NCBI GenBank assembly: GCA_026874595.1
Contig: CM049317.1
Location: 10,268,382 to 10,332,381, forward strand
Reading direction: 5' to 3'
Source of the DNA: Sipunculus nudus
Lineage: Eukaryota > Annelida > Sipuncula > Golfingiida > Sipunculidae
Length of the DNA stretch: 64,000 nucleotides
Part shown: in pieces, positions 39,634 to 54,600 of the stretch
Position numbering within the stretch: the stretch's first letter is position 1
Layout: every line of letters begins with the position of its first letter
Notes under the pieces: generated by a model
Databases searched by the model: none
What the model was told of the DNA's origin: nothing
What the model saw: the letters and a program-made list of their open reading frames with translations, nothing else
Program-made: the position numbers and the translations under genes

Positions 39634-42600
39634 AAGAGAGAAAGAAAGATGGAGAAAGAAAGAGAAAAAGCAGAGGAGAGAAAGAGAGAGAAAGAGACCT
39701 AGACTGCCAGAGAGAGAGAGAAAGAGAGGCTCTCTGGTAATTACTGCCTGACCCAGCCTGACCCAGACACTCACAGTGGCAGTAGGTCAGACCTGAAGGT
39801 GTTATGTAACTGCCCAGTACACTGCATTTATACTGATCTGATGCAAACAATGAAGACATGGTACCTGGAAACTTGAATAAAATCTACAGTTTTTGATCAA
39901 TTGATTTCAAATTTCAGATTTTAACAGATGAAATGTTAATGTGTACATGCTGTGAAAATTATATCCACAGCACTAACAGGAAAAATTTGAATATTTATAT
40001 TTTTTTAAATGGTATCAGGAAAAAAAGAAAAGTATTCTCAGCTATAAAACAAATACATGTGTTAAAATTAATCCAAGGATCAAAACACCCAATATATCAT
40101 ACCAAGAGCAAACTGGAGTTGGGAATGTTTAATTTTATGAACTGAAATAAAAGGACCAGCAATATAAATTTTGATTATTTAGCCAGTCTCATGTAACAAC
40201 TGATACAACCATGAGTTATAAGTCAAACAAATTAAAATCTTTAATGAACACTTGTCTGAGTAATATTTAAAATTTTTGACATATTTATTTATTATTTTAA
40301 TTTTGTAATAAATATAAACCAACAAGTTAAAGACCTGGAAAAGACCTGGAAATTTAGATTAATTTAATATAATCAACTGCATCCTTGTCTATCATTATCT
40401 TGCTTCATATAATCCCTAATGGTAAACAACAATTTATTTTAATTATTTATTTTTCATTTTCTTGGTTGAAATGAAAAATACCCAATGGTGACTGCATGGT
40501 GTTATTTGAAATACAATTTTGGCCATCCATGGAAGATCCATAAATGATCAGTAATTGCAAGGTTATCCCCTGTAACTCATTAACTATAAATTCCTTTTCC
40601 ATTTATTTTTTTAAGTTCTTATCATAAACTTAATATTAAAAAAAAGTTTATTGTTATGTTTATGGCCTAAACAAATACTAGTGGAGGGGGTTGGACAGTT
40701 AGATCCAGTTGAAGCCACCCAAGAGCTGGCTGGCTGCAGAGTGCCTCGCTTCAAGCATGCATAATTGGCCTGAAAGGTCAATGTGGGGACATAAAAGAGG
40801 GGCTTCAGTACAGCCAAGGTGTGATATGGTGTCATAAAAACTTTCATAAAAGCTAGTTTTTGACCAATTCCTTTTATAACTTCAGAATTTAGAAGCTTAA
40901 GTCCTTACCAGTGCAAGATATGAAAATTAAATCAACAGTGCTTACAAGGAAAAAACATGCCATGGCCAAATTTGGGCAAAATTTAAGGTAGTGATTTTAT
41001 ATTTATGCTAATAACTTATAAAATTTGAAAAATTCAGAACTAATTTTGGGAATACAATTGAATCTTGATTAAATAATGTTATATCCCTGGCAAAAAATGT
41101 CTACCTTCAGCAATTTTCATGTTAAGAGAGTAAATATATTTCTTGATTTTTTACAAAGTGCATTATGGTTGGGCCTAGAACTTAAAACAATTACACGATA
41201 CTGACATCATTTCTGGCGTATGCATAGCGAATGTATAGAAAAATATGTATATTATATATTATCAAAGTCAGATCAGTGGTTTTGATATTAGGCAATCTTA
41301 AAGTGTAGCAATGAGGTTTTAATGGAAAAATGAAGTTTTTTCTTAATATCTCGAAGGAATGCAGTCCTAGTGACCAAACTTTTAGCATGGTAGAGGATTT
41401 GGGGGACATCTAACTGTATGCAAAATTTAAGGAACTTAGAGCTGAAGCTGAGGAGCTGAGCTCTAGTAAACTGCATAACACTAGCTTGGTGTAAACAATA
41501 TATGACATGGTGCTTTAAAACTTGAATAAAATCTACAGTTTTTGATCAACTGGTTTCAAATTTTTTGTTTTAACAGTTGAAATGGTAACAAAAACATGCT
41601 TTGAAAATTAAATCCACAGCAGTTACAGGAAAAAAACGTGCCATGGTCAAACTTGGGCAAAATTTAAGGTACCAATTTTATATTTTTATCAATATTTAAA
41701 AAAAATTAACAGATTTTGATCTAATTTTTGGTATACAATTCAATTTTGATTATTTAAAGTAGTATTACTGAAAAAAAAAATTCCTACCTTTAACACTTTT
41801 AGTCTTAAGTGACAAAATATCTTTCCTCATTTTTTTACAAAGTCCATTATATTTGGGCCCATAACTTTTTTAAATTAAATAATACTGACTTAATTTCTGG
41901 CATGTACATAGGAACCATATAGAGGAATATTTATGGTAAAAATGAAGAAAACAGGATGAGTGGTTTTGATATTAGGCAGTCCTGAAGTGTGAAAATAGAT
42001 TTCTAATAAAAAATTGAGGTTTTTCCTTAATATCTCAAAGGAACAAAAATCATATTGACCCAATTTTTGGCATGGTGGGAGATTTTGGGGACATCTAACT
42101 GTATGCCGAATTTCAGATTCGTAGGTCGAACGGTGTCGAAACGTGCCAGTCTTACGGACGGACATCCAGACGGACAGACGGACAGACGGACAGACAGACG
42201 GACGGACGATGGACAATGGACCACGACTATAGCTCAGATGACTTATAGTCAGCTGAGCTAAAAATCATTGATTTAATAAATGTATAATAGACGGAATCAA
42301 ATAACCTTATTACCAGTGAACACTCTCTTTGATAAATTATCGGTACTTCATATTATTTTATGTTGCATCTCTTTATACTTTGAGTATACTCTTACCTATC
42401 TCCTTGTTCTTGCAGCAGCTTCTCAGTATATTGATGTTTTGTGTTATAGCATCAAGGTTCACATTTATGAAACAAGGTCTGCCAACCCTCTCAAAAACAT
42501 CAGTCCCTCTGCAAGCCACCTCCATCAGTTCAAATGAATCACTGAAAGTAAACATCAGAAAAATCTCCAGTGTTGCAGTTACTAGCACTATACAGACAGG

Positions 42601-45600
42601 TTATAGCTTATACCATACTATCCTTCACTCCAATACATCTGCATTATTTATTCATTTTTTTATTTCACTTATTATTTTTTTTGGTGGAGATAACCACCTT
42701 CATTTTCTATGCTGTCTTATCTAACTATTACTCTGGCTATTTACATCTGCAGATTTCCATTTCAGTTTGGGTCATGTGATGGGGCACTAGCACACATTTT
42801 CTTTTTATTTTGTGCCCTGTTTTTTTATTTATTTTGTATCCTGGTGTCACCCAGGCCTGGTGCCTACTGCCATCATCCCATTAACTGGGTCATAACACAG
42901 TGGAACCCCTCAGCCTTGAAATTAAGTCAACAGAGCTTGATCTCACTAAGGGTTGGGGCCAAATGAGAAAAATCTCTGAGCTTAGGATTTGAACTCATGA
43001 TCTCCTGGCTTTGATTCTTTTGCTCTACCCCTGACCAGGGCAGGGTTTGGGCCAGGTACCTGTTACAGGTAACCTAGGTACACATTTTAGAGTACCTGTA
43101 CCTGCCATTCATGAGTAGGAAGTACCTTGTAACTGTACCTTGAAGTAAAATACCTGTACCTGGTACAAGTTACTCCAGGTACATCTTTATATTTTCAGGT
43201 TTTTTTAGTTTTTTTTTTTTTAGTATGAAATTTGTTTACCTTAAGTGTAAAATTATCAGCAAGCCAACAGTGTGATAAACTTCCCATGAACTGAATTTCT
43301 ATCACACCTCCAAAATGGTCACAGGTGTGAAATCAGCTGTAACCACTCTTTGAGCAAATCATTTGATTATACTCGCACTCAAAACAGGTACCTAGGTACA
43401 GGTACACTACAAGTACAGGTACTATAAACTAGGTATCCAGGTACAGGTTCACTGCAGCTACACAAGCTCTACACTGGGTACCCAGGTACAGGAAAACTGG
43501 AGGTACACATACTCTAAAACAGGTACCCAGGTACAGGTAGACTACAAGTACAGGAACTATAAACTGGGTATCCAGGTACAGGTTCACTGCAGCTACACAA
43601 GCTCTACACTGGGTACCCAGGTACAGGAAAACTGGAGGTACACATACTCTAAAACAGGTACCCAGGAACAAGTACACTTCAAGTACAGGTACTCTAAACT
43701 GGGTATCCAGGTACAGGTTCACTGCAGCTACACAAGCTCTACACTGGGTACCCAGGTACAGGAAAACTGGAGGTACACATACTCTAAAACAGGTACCCAG
43801 GTACAGGTACACTACAAGTACAGGTACTATAAACGGGTATCCAGGTACAGGTTCACTGCAGCTACACAAGCTCTACACTGGGTACCCAGGTACAGAAAAA
43901 ATGGAGGTACACATACTCTAAAACAGATACCCAGGAACAAGTACACTTCAAGTACAGGTACTCTAAACTGGGTATCCAGGTACAGGTTCACTGCAGCTAC
44001 ACAAGCTCTACACTGGGTACCCAGGTACAGGAAAACTGGAGGTACACATACTCTAAAACAGGTACCCAGGTACAGGTACACTACAAGTACAGGTACTATA
44101 AACTGGGTATCCAGGTACAGGTTCACTGCAGGTACACAAGCTCTACACTGGGTACCCAGGTACAGAAAACATGGAGGTACACATACTCTAAAACAGGTAC
44201 CCAGGTACAGGTACACTACAAGTACAGGTACTATAAACTGGGTATCCAGGTACAGGTTCACTGCAGGTACACAAGCTCTACACTGGGTACCCAGGTACAG
44301 AAAAAATGGAGGTACACATACTCTAAAACAGGTACCCAGGTACAGGTACACCACAAGTACAGGTACTATAAACTGGGTATCCAGGTACAGGTTCACTGCA
44401 GCTACACAAGCTCTACACTGGGTACCCAGGTACAGGAAAACTGGAGGTACACATACTCTAAAACAGGTACCCGGGTACAGGTACACTACAAGTACAGGTA
44501 CTATAAAATTGGTCTCCAGGTACAGGTTCACTGCAGCTACACAAGCTCTACACTGGGTACCCAGGTACAGGAAAACTTGAGGTACACATACTCTAAAACA
44601 GGTACCCAGGTACAGGTACACTACAAGTACAGGTACTATAAACTTGGTCTCCAGGTACAGGTTCACTGCATGAACATATACTCAAAACTAGGTTCATAGG
44701 TACAGGTACTCTACAAGTAAAGGTGCCCTAAACTAAGTACCCAGGTATAGGTACACTACTACAGGTACAGATACTCTAAACTAGGTACTGAGGTACTGGT
44801 ACACTACAAGAAAAGGCGCTCTCAACTAAGTACCAAGGTACAGCTACACTACAAGTACAGGAACTCAGTATCCAAGTACAGATATATATGTGCGTGCTTT
44901 ATACATATATAATTAGATATTTCTTGGCACCGCAGGTGCCATAGTATCCCAGTCCAGACAATTAATCCCCCCTCCCCTTTAAGTATAGTCCCCCATCTAC
45001 AGTAGCATATACTGACACTTGGTAAGCCACTATGGTTTCTTCCATCCATCCCTTATTGAGATATGTATGATTTTGTGTGATTTCCACCATATATGGCATT
45101 ATTCAAGGTCAAGGCCACTCTAAAGTGAAAGGTCATGACCCAAGTTTAAATATACATCATCTCAAAATCCATGTCTATGTATGTGCATAATATGAAAGAA
45201 ATCTGTCCATTAGTTTTTGACTTATAATGCTCACAGTACTGTCAAATGGCAATGAATGGGGTATTAAAAGGCGCGAAACCAAGAAAATGACAGAAGGTGG
45301 CGCTACCTGTCTCTTCCTCAGAAGGAAAAGCCATCCATTATTTTCAGTCAATTTGATTTTTGGACCAATCCATGCATCGCTTATAGAAAAATATTAATGA
45401 TTTTGTGTATTTTTCACCATAGATGGCATTATTCAAGGTCAAGGCCACTCTCATAGGAAAGGTCATGACCCCAATTTATATATACATCTTCCCATAACCC
45501 ATGTCTATGTATATGCATAATATGAAAGAAATCTGTCCATTAGTTTTTGACTTATGATGCTCACAGTACTCTTATGTGGCATTGATGGGTGTATTAAACG

Positions 45601-48600
45601 GCACAAAAACCAGAAGAGGATAACAGGTGGCGCCACCATTTTCCGGTACCTGACAACACTATCCAAGATCTTTAGTCAACTTGATTTTGGATCAATCCAT
45701 GCAAGATTTCTTTTGTGAGATTTTCCCATAAAATGGAACTATTCAAGGCCAAGGTCACTCTCCTAGTAAAGGTAATGACCCCTTCCTCCTCTCACCCATA
45801 TCTATGCACATGTCAAGTTTGGTATAGATCTGTAAAACATTTTTTGAATTATCGTGTCCAAATGAAATCTCTGTGGCGGCGGTGGCACGACCATCCTTAA
45901 CCCATAGTATCCTGACCTTGTCTGGGGATACAACTAGCAATTTCTGGCACTGGAGATGCTGTAGTATCCCCAGACATATAAAGCATTCCTTATTCTAAAA
46001 TGGGAAGGCATGGGATGAAAAGTACAGTCCAACCTGTCTGAAGGACCACCTATGAAATGCGGGCACCTGGCTATTACGACCACTAGATATCAGTCCCTTT
46101 TTGAAATTCTGTTGTATTATCTATAGACTAGACATTTCTTGGCACCGCAGGTGCCGGAGTATCCCCAGACATAGTAGGCCCCCCCCCTTTAAGAATATGC
46201 CCCCATTTTTAGCAGCATATACTGACACTTGGCATATTTATTGTTTCTTTCATCTATCAATCCACAATCTTGTTGAAGATGTTGGTCCTGTGACCTTGAT
46301 CTTTTTAAAGATGTGTGCCGTGACCTTGACCTTTGACCTCATGACCCCAAAATCAATTGGAGTCTTGCTTTTCCAGTGGGACATATACAAGTCAAGTTTG
46401 AAATCTATACATAAATAAGCAGGAATTATCATGCTAAAAGTAATTTTTGGACATGGTCCTGTGACCTTCACCTTTGACCTTGTGACCTCAAAATCGATAG
46501 GGTTCTTCTTCTCTTGGCAGGTGAACTATATGTGCAAGATGAAAGATCTGAGATGAAATGTATCGCTGAAAATACATCCACATCTTTTTAAAGATGTGTC
46601 CTGTGACCTAGACCTTTGACCTCATGACCCCAAAATCAATTCGGGTCTTGCTTTTATCAATGGGACATATACAAGTCAAGTTTGAAATCCATACATCATT
46701 AAAAGGAGGAATTATCATCCAGAAACTAATTTTTGACAGATGGCTCCTGTGACCTTCACCTTTGACCCTGGACCTCAAAATTGATAGGGGTCTTCCATTC
46801 TTGGCAGGTGAACTATATGTGCAAGATGAAAGGTCTGAGATGAAATGTTTGGCTGAAAATGCATCCACAATCTTTTTAAAGAATTTCTGTGACCTTGACC
46901 TTTGACCTCATGACCCCAAAATCAATTTGGGTCTTGCTTTTCCAATGGGACATATACAAGTCAAGTTAGAAATCCATACATCAATAAAAACAGGAATTAT
47001 CATCCAGAAACTAATTTTTGGACAGATGGCTCCTGTGACCTCCACCTTTGACCTTGTGACCTCAAAATTGATCGGGGTCTTCCTCTCTCGGCAGGTGAAC
47101 TATATGTGCAAGATGAAAGATGGGATATGAAATGATTGGCTGAAAATGCACCCACATCTTCCTAAAGATGTGTCCTGTGACCTTGACCTTTGACCTCATG
47201 ACCCCAAATTCAATTTGGATCTTGCTTTTCCAATGGGACATATACAAGTCAAGTTTGAAATCCATACATCAATAAAAACAGGAATTATCATCCAGAAACT
47301 AATTTTTGGACAGATGGCTCCTGTGACCTTCACCTTAGACCTTGTGACCTCAAGATTGATCGGGGTCTTCCTCTCTTGGCTGGTGAACTATATGTGCAAG
47401 ATGAAAGATCTGAGATGAAATGTTCGGCTGAAAATGCACCCACATCTTTCTAAAGATGTTTCCTGTGAACTTGACCTTTGACCTCATGACCCCAAAATCA
47501 ATTTGGATCTTGCTTTTCCAATGGGACATATACAAGTCAAGTTTGAAATCCATATATCAATAAACGAAGGAATTATCATCCAGAAACTAATTTTTGGACA
47601 GATGGCTCCTGTGACCTACATTTGACCTTGTGACCTCAAAATTGATAGGGTTCTTCCTCTCTTGGCAGGTGAACTATATGTGCAAGATGAAAGATCTAAG
47701 ATGAAATGTTTGGCTGAAAATGCATCCACATCTTTCTAAAGATGTGTCCTGGGACCTTGACCTTTGACCTCATGACCCCCGAATCAATTTGAATCTTGCT
47801 TTTCAAATGGGACATATACAAGTCAAGTTTGAAATCCATACATCAATAAAAACAAGAATTATCATCCAGAAACTAATTTTTGGACAGATGGCTCCTGTGA
47901 CCTTCACCTTTGACCTTGTGACCTCAAAATTGATCGGGGTCTTCCTCTCTTGGCAGGTGAACTATATGTGCAAGATGAAAGATCTGAGATGAAATGTTTG
48001 GCTGAAAATGCACCCACATCTTTCTAAAGATATGTCCTGTGACCTTGACCTTTGACCTCATGACCCCAAATTCAATTTGGATCTTGCTTTTCCAATGGGA
48101 CATATACAAGTCAAGTTTGAAATCCATACATCAATAAAAACAGGAGTTATCATCCAGAAACTAATTTTTGGACAGATGGCTCCTGTGACCTTCACCTTTG
48201 ACCTTGTGACCTCAAAATTGATAGGGGTCTTCCATTCTTGGCAGGTGAACTATATGTGCAAGATGAAAGATCTGTGATGAATTGTTTGGCTGAAAATGCA
48301 TCCACAATCTATTAAAGATGTTTCCTGTGAACTTGACCTTTGACCTCATGACCCCAAAATCAATTCAGGTCTTGCTTTTCCAATAGGTCAAATACAAGTC
48401 AAGTTTGAAATCCATACATCAATAAAAGAAGGAATTATCATCAAGAAACTAATTTTTGGACAGATGGCTCCTGTGACCTTCACCTTTGACCTTGTGACCT
48501 CAAAATTGATAGGGGTCTTCTTCTATTGGCAGATGAACTATATGTGCAAGATGAAAGGTCTGAGATGAAATGTTTGGCTGAAAATGCATCCACAATCTTT

Positions 48601-51600
48601 TTATAGATGTGTCCTGTGACCTTGACCTTTGACCTCATGACCCCAAAATCAATTGGAGTCTTGCTTTTTCAATGGGACATATATAAGTCAAGTTTGAAAT
48701 CAATACATCAATAAAAGCAGGAATTATCATCCACGAACTAATTTTTGGACAGATAGCTCCTGTGGCCTTGACCTTTGACCTTGTGACCCAAAAATTGATA
48801 TGGATCATCCACTATTGGCAAGTGAGCTATATACTGAAGATGGAAGACCTGGGATGAAAGTTTGGCTTAAAATGCATCCACAGTATCTTTAAAGATGCCA
48901 GTCCAGTGACCTTGACCTTTGACCTCATGACCCTAGAACCTATAGGGTTCTTACTTTAGTGGTGGGCCATACATAAGTCATGTTTGAAATCCATATGGCT
49001 ATCAACACTGGAGATATCATAAGAGGTGTGTGATTTGCACCATATATGGCAATATTCAAGGTCAAGGCCACTCTCATAGGAAAGGTCATGACCCCAATTT
49101 AAATAAACATCATCCCATAACCCATACCTATGTATATGCATAAAATAAAAGAAATCTGTCCATTAGTTTTTGACTTATAATGCTCATAGTACTGTTAGGT
49201 GGCAATTTTGGGGTATTAAACAGCACGAAAACAAGTAAAGGATAATAGGTGGCGCCACCAGTTTCTGGAACATGACAACCCTATCCATTATCTTCCATCA
49301 ACTTGATTTTGGGATAAATCCATGCAAGATTTCTTGAGATATTAAAGAATTTGTGTGATTTTCCCCAAAATTGGACCTATTCAAGGTCAAGGACACTCTC
49401 CTAGTAAAGGTCATGACCTCATTTTAAATAGGCGTCGTCCTCTTACCCATATCTATACATATACCAAGTTTGGTAAAGTTCTGTGAAATATTTTTTGGGT
49501 TATCGCGCCAACAAGATTCATATGCGGCGGCGGCGGCGGCAGGACCGGTATGAAAACATAGTATCCCCCGACTTTGTCTGGGGATACAATAAAACCTGTG
49601 AAATTTGACCACCTGGCTATTACAGATTACAGGCAGTTTTTCCTGACCAAAGTAACAAATTACTAATTAATTGACCTGCCTAATGCGGGCACTCTTTGTG
49701 CTACTCACTGACCAGCACTGACCGGTTGGTTGATTGACCATGCGTGAAGTTTTGGTCACTTGCACCGCTGCTATTTGTTTTTACGTGTGCGTGTGTACAC
49801 AGACTGGTGATTGTTAGGACCCTGGGCTGAACCTGGGCCTGGAGCCCCAGGCGGGCAATGTGACTGGCTCACACGACCTAGGAATCCACATAAATGGAGG
49901 TACCCCGAAGTCAATCTTTGATCTGTGCCTCTGTGATCTGTCTTTGATCTATTCAGTGAATTACATCAAATTACACAGATAAGAACATGTACATTTGTGT
50001 GCAATTGCAAAATACATATAACACAAAGATCGTTCCCTTCTGCAAATATGTTTTTATTTATAGTCATAAAGATGGTCTAATATGTATATTTCTGTCATAC
50101 ATGTCAGCTAGATTTGTACGGTTCCTGTTGTTCAGAACCTGTCAAATACGACCTCCTGTCTATTACGACCACTTTGCCCAGTCCCTTGGGTGGTCGCTTT
50201 AGTCAGGTTTGACTGTATTACTTAAAATGCATCTACAATTTTTTAAACATGTGGCTCTTGTGATCTTGACCTTTGACCTCATGACCCAAAAATCAATACG
50301 ATTCTTGCTTTATTAATGGGCCATATTTAAGTCAAGTTTGAAACCCATATATAAAACCAAGCTGGAGTTATCAAAAGGAAATGCATTTTTGGATAGATTG
50401 CTCCTGTGACCTTCACCTTTGACCCTATAACCCAAAAATTGATATGGATCTTCCTCTATTGGTAGGTGAACCATATGTGCAAGGTTAAAGATCTAGGATG
50501 AACAGTTTGGCTTAAAATGCATCCATAACCTTTTCAAAGATGTGTGTCCTGTGACCTTGACCTTTGACCCCAAAATCACAGAATTCTTGCTATATTTATT
50601 TGCCATTTATAAGTCAAGTTTGAAACTCATATATCAATGCAAGCTGGAGTTATCATCAGGAAATAAATTTTTTGACAGATGTATAAACATGCAAACTTTA
50701 AGGCAGATATGTCAAACCATTGCTGAGATATGAGTGATTTTATCCCACAGCAGACAAACAGATGGACGCTGTGCAAAAATGGTTGCAGGTGGCACCTCCA
50801 GTTTTGTGTATGACACAGAGCTATGTGATATTTATACACATGCAAAATTTCAGGGGGATTAAGCAAACCAGTCCTGAGATATAAGCCTGGATGTCTGCAG
50901 CATAACATAAATGTAGGTGGCCCCAGCTGCCACAAAATCCAGAAAGCTATCCAAAATGTATAAACCTGCAAACTTTAAGGCAGATAAGTAAAACCAGTGC
51001 CAAGATATGAATGATTTTATCCCACGGCAGACAAACAGACAGACAGTGTGCAAAAATGGTTGCAGGTGGTGCCACCAGTTCTGCGTATGATAAAGAGCTA
51101 TGTGTCATCCACACACATGCAAAATTTCAAAAGGATATGTCAAACCAGTCTTGAGATAAAAGCCTGGATGTCTGCAGCATAAACATAAATGTAGGTGGCG
51201 CCAGCTGCCACAAAATCCAGAAAGCTGTCCAAAATGTATAAACCTGCAAAATTTCAGGTGGATAAGTCCCTTCAATGCAGAACAAGGGACCCATGGGTCA
51301 CGGCGCTCAGCTGATCGTGATTGGACTATAAATGTTTTTCCACTGTGATACTATATCGAGTCGATAAAGCTTATGAATATCATGTACATGTTGGGCTATT
51401 ATAAAGGAATGTAATGTAATATGTGAGTAAATGATAAATGAAATTACCTGACTGATGGATTAATAGAGTCAAATAAAGTGGTTTATTTTTTATTTATTTA
51501 GGAGGGGTTGAAAATTGTGATATATTTGAGCAAATATGAATGCAATGACAGCAGTAATAAGCAGTAGTAGATGACAAGGCTATTTGTTGAAGGATCTAAA

Positions 51601-54600
51601 GTGTATGGTAGTCTGCAAGCGTTCAATTTGACAGATATGATGTTATGATTAACTATGCTGATGAAGTGATTTATGAATATGTGACTGTATGACACAATAT
51701 CTCTTTAGTCTTGACAAGGTACATTATTGTGATGCCCACTATGTCTACAAATTACACAATATTGACATAATTTCTGGCATGTACATAGGTACCTATGGAC
51801 GAATAGTTATACAAAATATTAAAGTATGAATATATCTGATTCATCTTGTTCTTGCTTACTGAGGCTGACTTTGGGATGGGGTTCGGAGAAGGGAAAAGTG
51901 AGGGCAGCACGAAGGTGGATGTAGAAATATTCTATTGTAATGTTTTTCATTTATATAAGAATATGAAAAGCTAAGAGGAAAGGGGCCCTCCTACTTGGTT
52001 ATAGTAAAGTTCTAAAAATATGATTGCAAACTAATACTCTGACAAGACTGTCATGAAGAAAAACAGTAAAAAGTTTTGAGATACTGTGTTGCATACGAAA
52101 ATTTACAGATGGACAGGCAAGTGGACAGAATGGACTAATACCTTTATTTCACTTTCAAGAGAATAATGCATTTAAGTTTATATATAATCCTATTTTTTTA
52201 AGCAGATCCACTTTTTCCATTAAGAAGTTTTTATCTGTATCATTTTTTTATTTACAGGTTTATAAATTTTTAATTAAAAAACCTGAAAATATAAGTTAAA
52301 ATATTAGAATTGTTGCAAAAGTTGCAATCATTATATATACAGAGTAAAAAAATGGGTCATATTATGCATACACATATATTTTATTATTTTTAAATCATAA
52401 ATGTTTTAACTGATTTTAAAAGAAAATAATGCCACAACATGGCATCTACAAGAATATTCCTTGAATCACTATTAAAAAGTTTTGCATATTGGAGTTTTCA
52501 GGACATGCTTAATTTTATTCACCAAAATAAAATAAAAGTAAATTTGACAAAATAAAACATCTTTTCAAATAAAGTATACACACTGTTGGTTGAATGAGGG
52601 ACAAACAATATCATTGTGCTAATTACTATCCCAGTTTTAATTAATTACTGGAATTAATAGTCAATTTCACACCTGGTGAATTTTTTACTCTTCTGAAGTA
52701 AGGAATTACTTATCTCATGAACATGCAGACTTTCACAGCAATACACCACTTTGTGGACACAATTAAATGTACACTTTAATCATTGTAACCCTGGTGGTTC
52801 AATACAAAATCTAAAATGTAGCATATCCAAGAATAAAATAAAATACAGAAAAATTATAACATTCATCTAGTTTATGCACCAGCTGGGGGGGGGGGATGAG
52901 TGCAGGGCGAGGGGAAGCCTGCTAGTAGTGGCCAAGCTGGGCCAAGGTAAGCTGCCTGGGGTGGGTTACATAATGCAAGTGAAGGCTGTACTACTAGGTG
53001 GGCTAGATGTAAACAACACTTGACATGGTATGTGAAAACATGAATAAAAGCTATTTATTCCAATCAATTTTTTGAAAGTTCAGATTTTAAAAGATTAAAT
53101 CCTTATGCATATATGCTGGGAAAATTAAATCAACAGTGCCAAAGTTGGACAAAATTTAAGGTATTGTTTTTTTATTTATGCTAATAACTTGAAAAATTTG
53201 CAAAATTCAGATCTAATTTTGGGTAAACAATTGAATTTTGATTAAATAAAGTTATATTCCTGAAAAAAGGTCTCTAGGTTCAGCAATTCTCATGTGAGTA
53301 AATATATTTCCTGATTTTTTAAAAAATTGCATTATGTTTTGGCCCATAACTTCAAAATAATACTCAATACTGACCTAATTTTTGGTATGTTCATAGAAAA
53401 TGTATAAAAGAATGTGAATACTAAATACGATCAAAAACAGATCAGTGGTTTTGATATTAGGCAGCCTTGAAGTGTAACAATGGCTTTTTTTATGGAAAAC
53501 GGAGTTTTTTTCCTTAATATCTCGAAGGAACAAAGTCCTAATGACCCAATTTTCGGTATGGTGGGAGATTTTGGGGACATCTAAAATTATGTCAACAGCC
53601 TGGGGAGCATAGAGATGTGCACTGAATGACCTACAGTCATCAAAGTGGACTGCTTGACAATGTAAGGGAATACAACAAGAGCCTCCAAAAAAATTCAATA
53701 ACTAGCCTAATTTTGCAGCTTTTATTTTCAAATTTCAGATTTTAACAGATTAAATCCTTATGTATACATGGTGTGAAAATTAAATCCACAGTACTTACAG
53801 GAAAAAAACGTGCCATGGCCAAAGTTGGGCAAAATTTAAGGTACCAATTTTATATTTTTGCCAATATTTAAAAAAATTTAACAGATTTTGATCTAATTTT
53901 TGGTATACAATTAAATTTTGATTAATTAAAGTTGTATTACTGGAAAAAAGTCCCTACCTTTAACACTTTGGGTCTTAAGTGACAAAATATCTTCCTGATT
54001 TTTTTAAAAAGTGCATTATGTTTGGGCCAATAACTTTTTTAAATTATATAATACTGACTTAATATCTGGCATGTACATAGGAACTATATAGAGGAATATT
54101 TATGGTAAATATGAAGAAAACCAGATGAGTGGTTTTGATATTAGGCAGTCCTGAAGTGTGAAAATAGATTTCTAATAAAAAATTGAGGTTTTTCCTTAAT
54201 ATCTCAAAGGAACAAAGTCCTATTGACCCAATTTTTGGCATGGTAGGAGATTATGGGGTCATCTAACTGTATGCCAAAATTCAGATTCGTAGGTCAAACG
54301 GTGTCGAAACGTGCCAGTCTTATGGACGGACATCCAGACGGACGGACGGACCGACAGACAGACGGATGGACGACAGACAATGGACCATGACTATAGCTCA
54401 GATGACTTATAGTCAGCTGAGCTAAAAATGACTGATTTTATCCTAAAGCAGATGAACAGATGGATACACATGCAAAATTTCAAAAGGATATGTCAAACCA
54501 GTCTTGAGATATAAGCCTGTATGTCTGCAGCCTTAACGTGAATGTAGGTGGTGCCACCTGTCATAAAATCAAGAAAGCCATCAAGGATGTATACACATGC

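Larger units (their letters stand above)
46024..50217. mobile_element. Tigger-like TIR element split by a later insertion
   Basis: The left end CAGTCCAACCTGTCTGAAGG (46024) and the inverted right end CAGTCAAACCTGACTAAAGC (ending 50217) form related terminal inverted repeats, each next to TA. The flanks join into the host element: GGGATGAAAAG on the left and TTACTTAAAATGCATC on the right reconstruct the host consensus GGGATGAAAGTTTGGCTTAA. The interior is interrupted by a large element at 46127-49590. Confidence 0.6.

Noticed and set aside
39535-39859. SLSLSLSF-rich open frames
   Set aside because: Translation of a GA-rich tract inside DC5.
43429-44666. 279- and 146-residue open frames as a secreted or structural repeat protein
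   Set aside because: They are the translation of a 135-bp satellite built from CAGGTAC units, with ragged edges and a frame break; no start context, splice sites or other coding evidence.
46101-48277. Repeated 67-residue frames on both strands (MDLAFPMGHIQVK, MDFKLDLYMSHWKS)
   Set aside because: They recur every 288 bp because the repeat unit is a multiple of three; each is short and closed by stops, and both strands are equally open.
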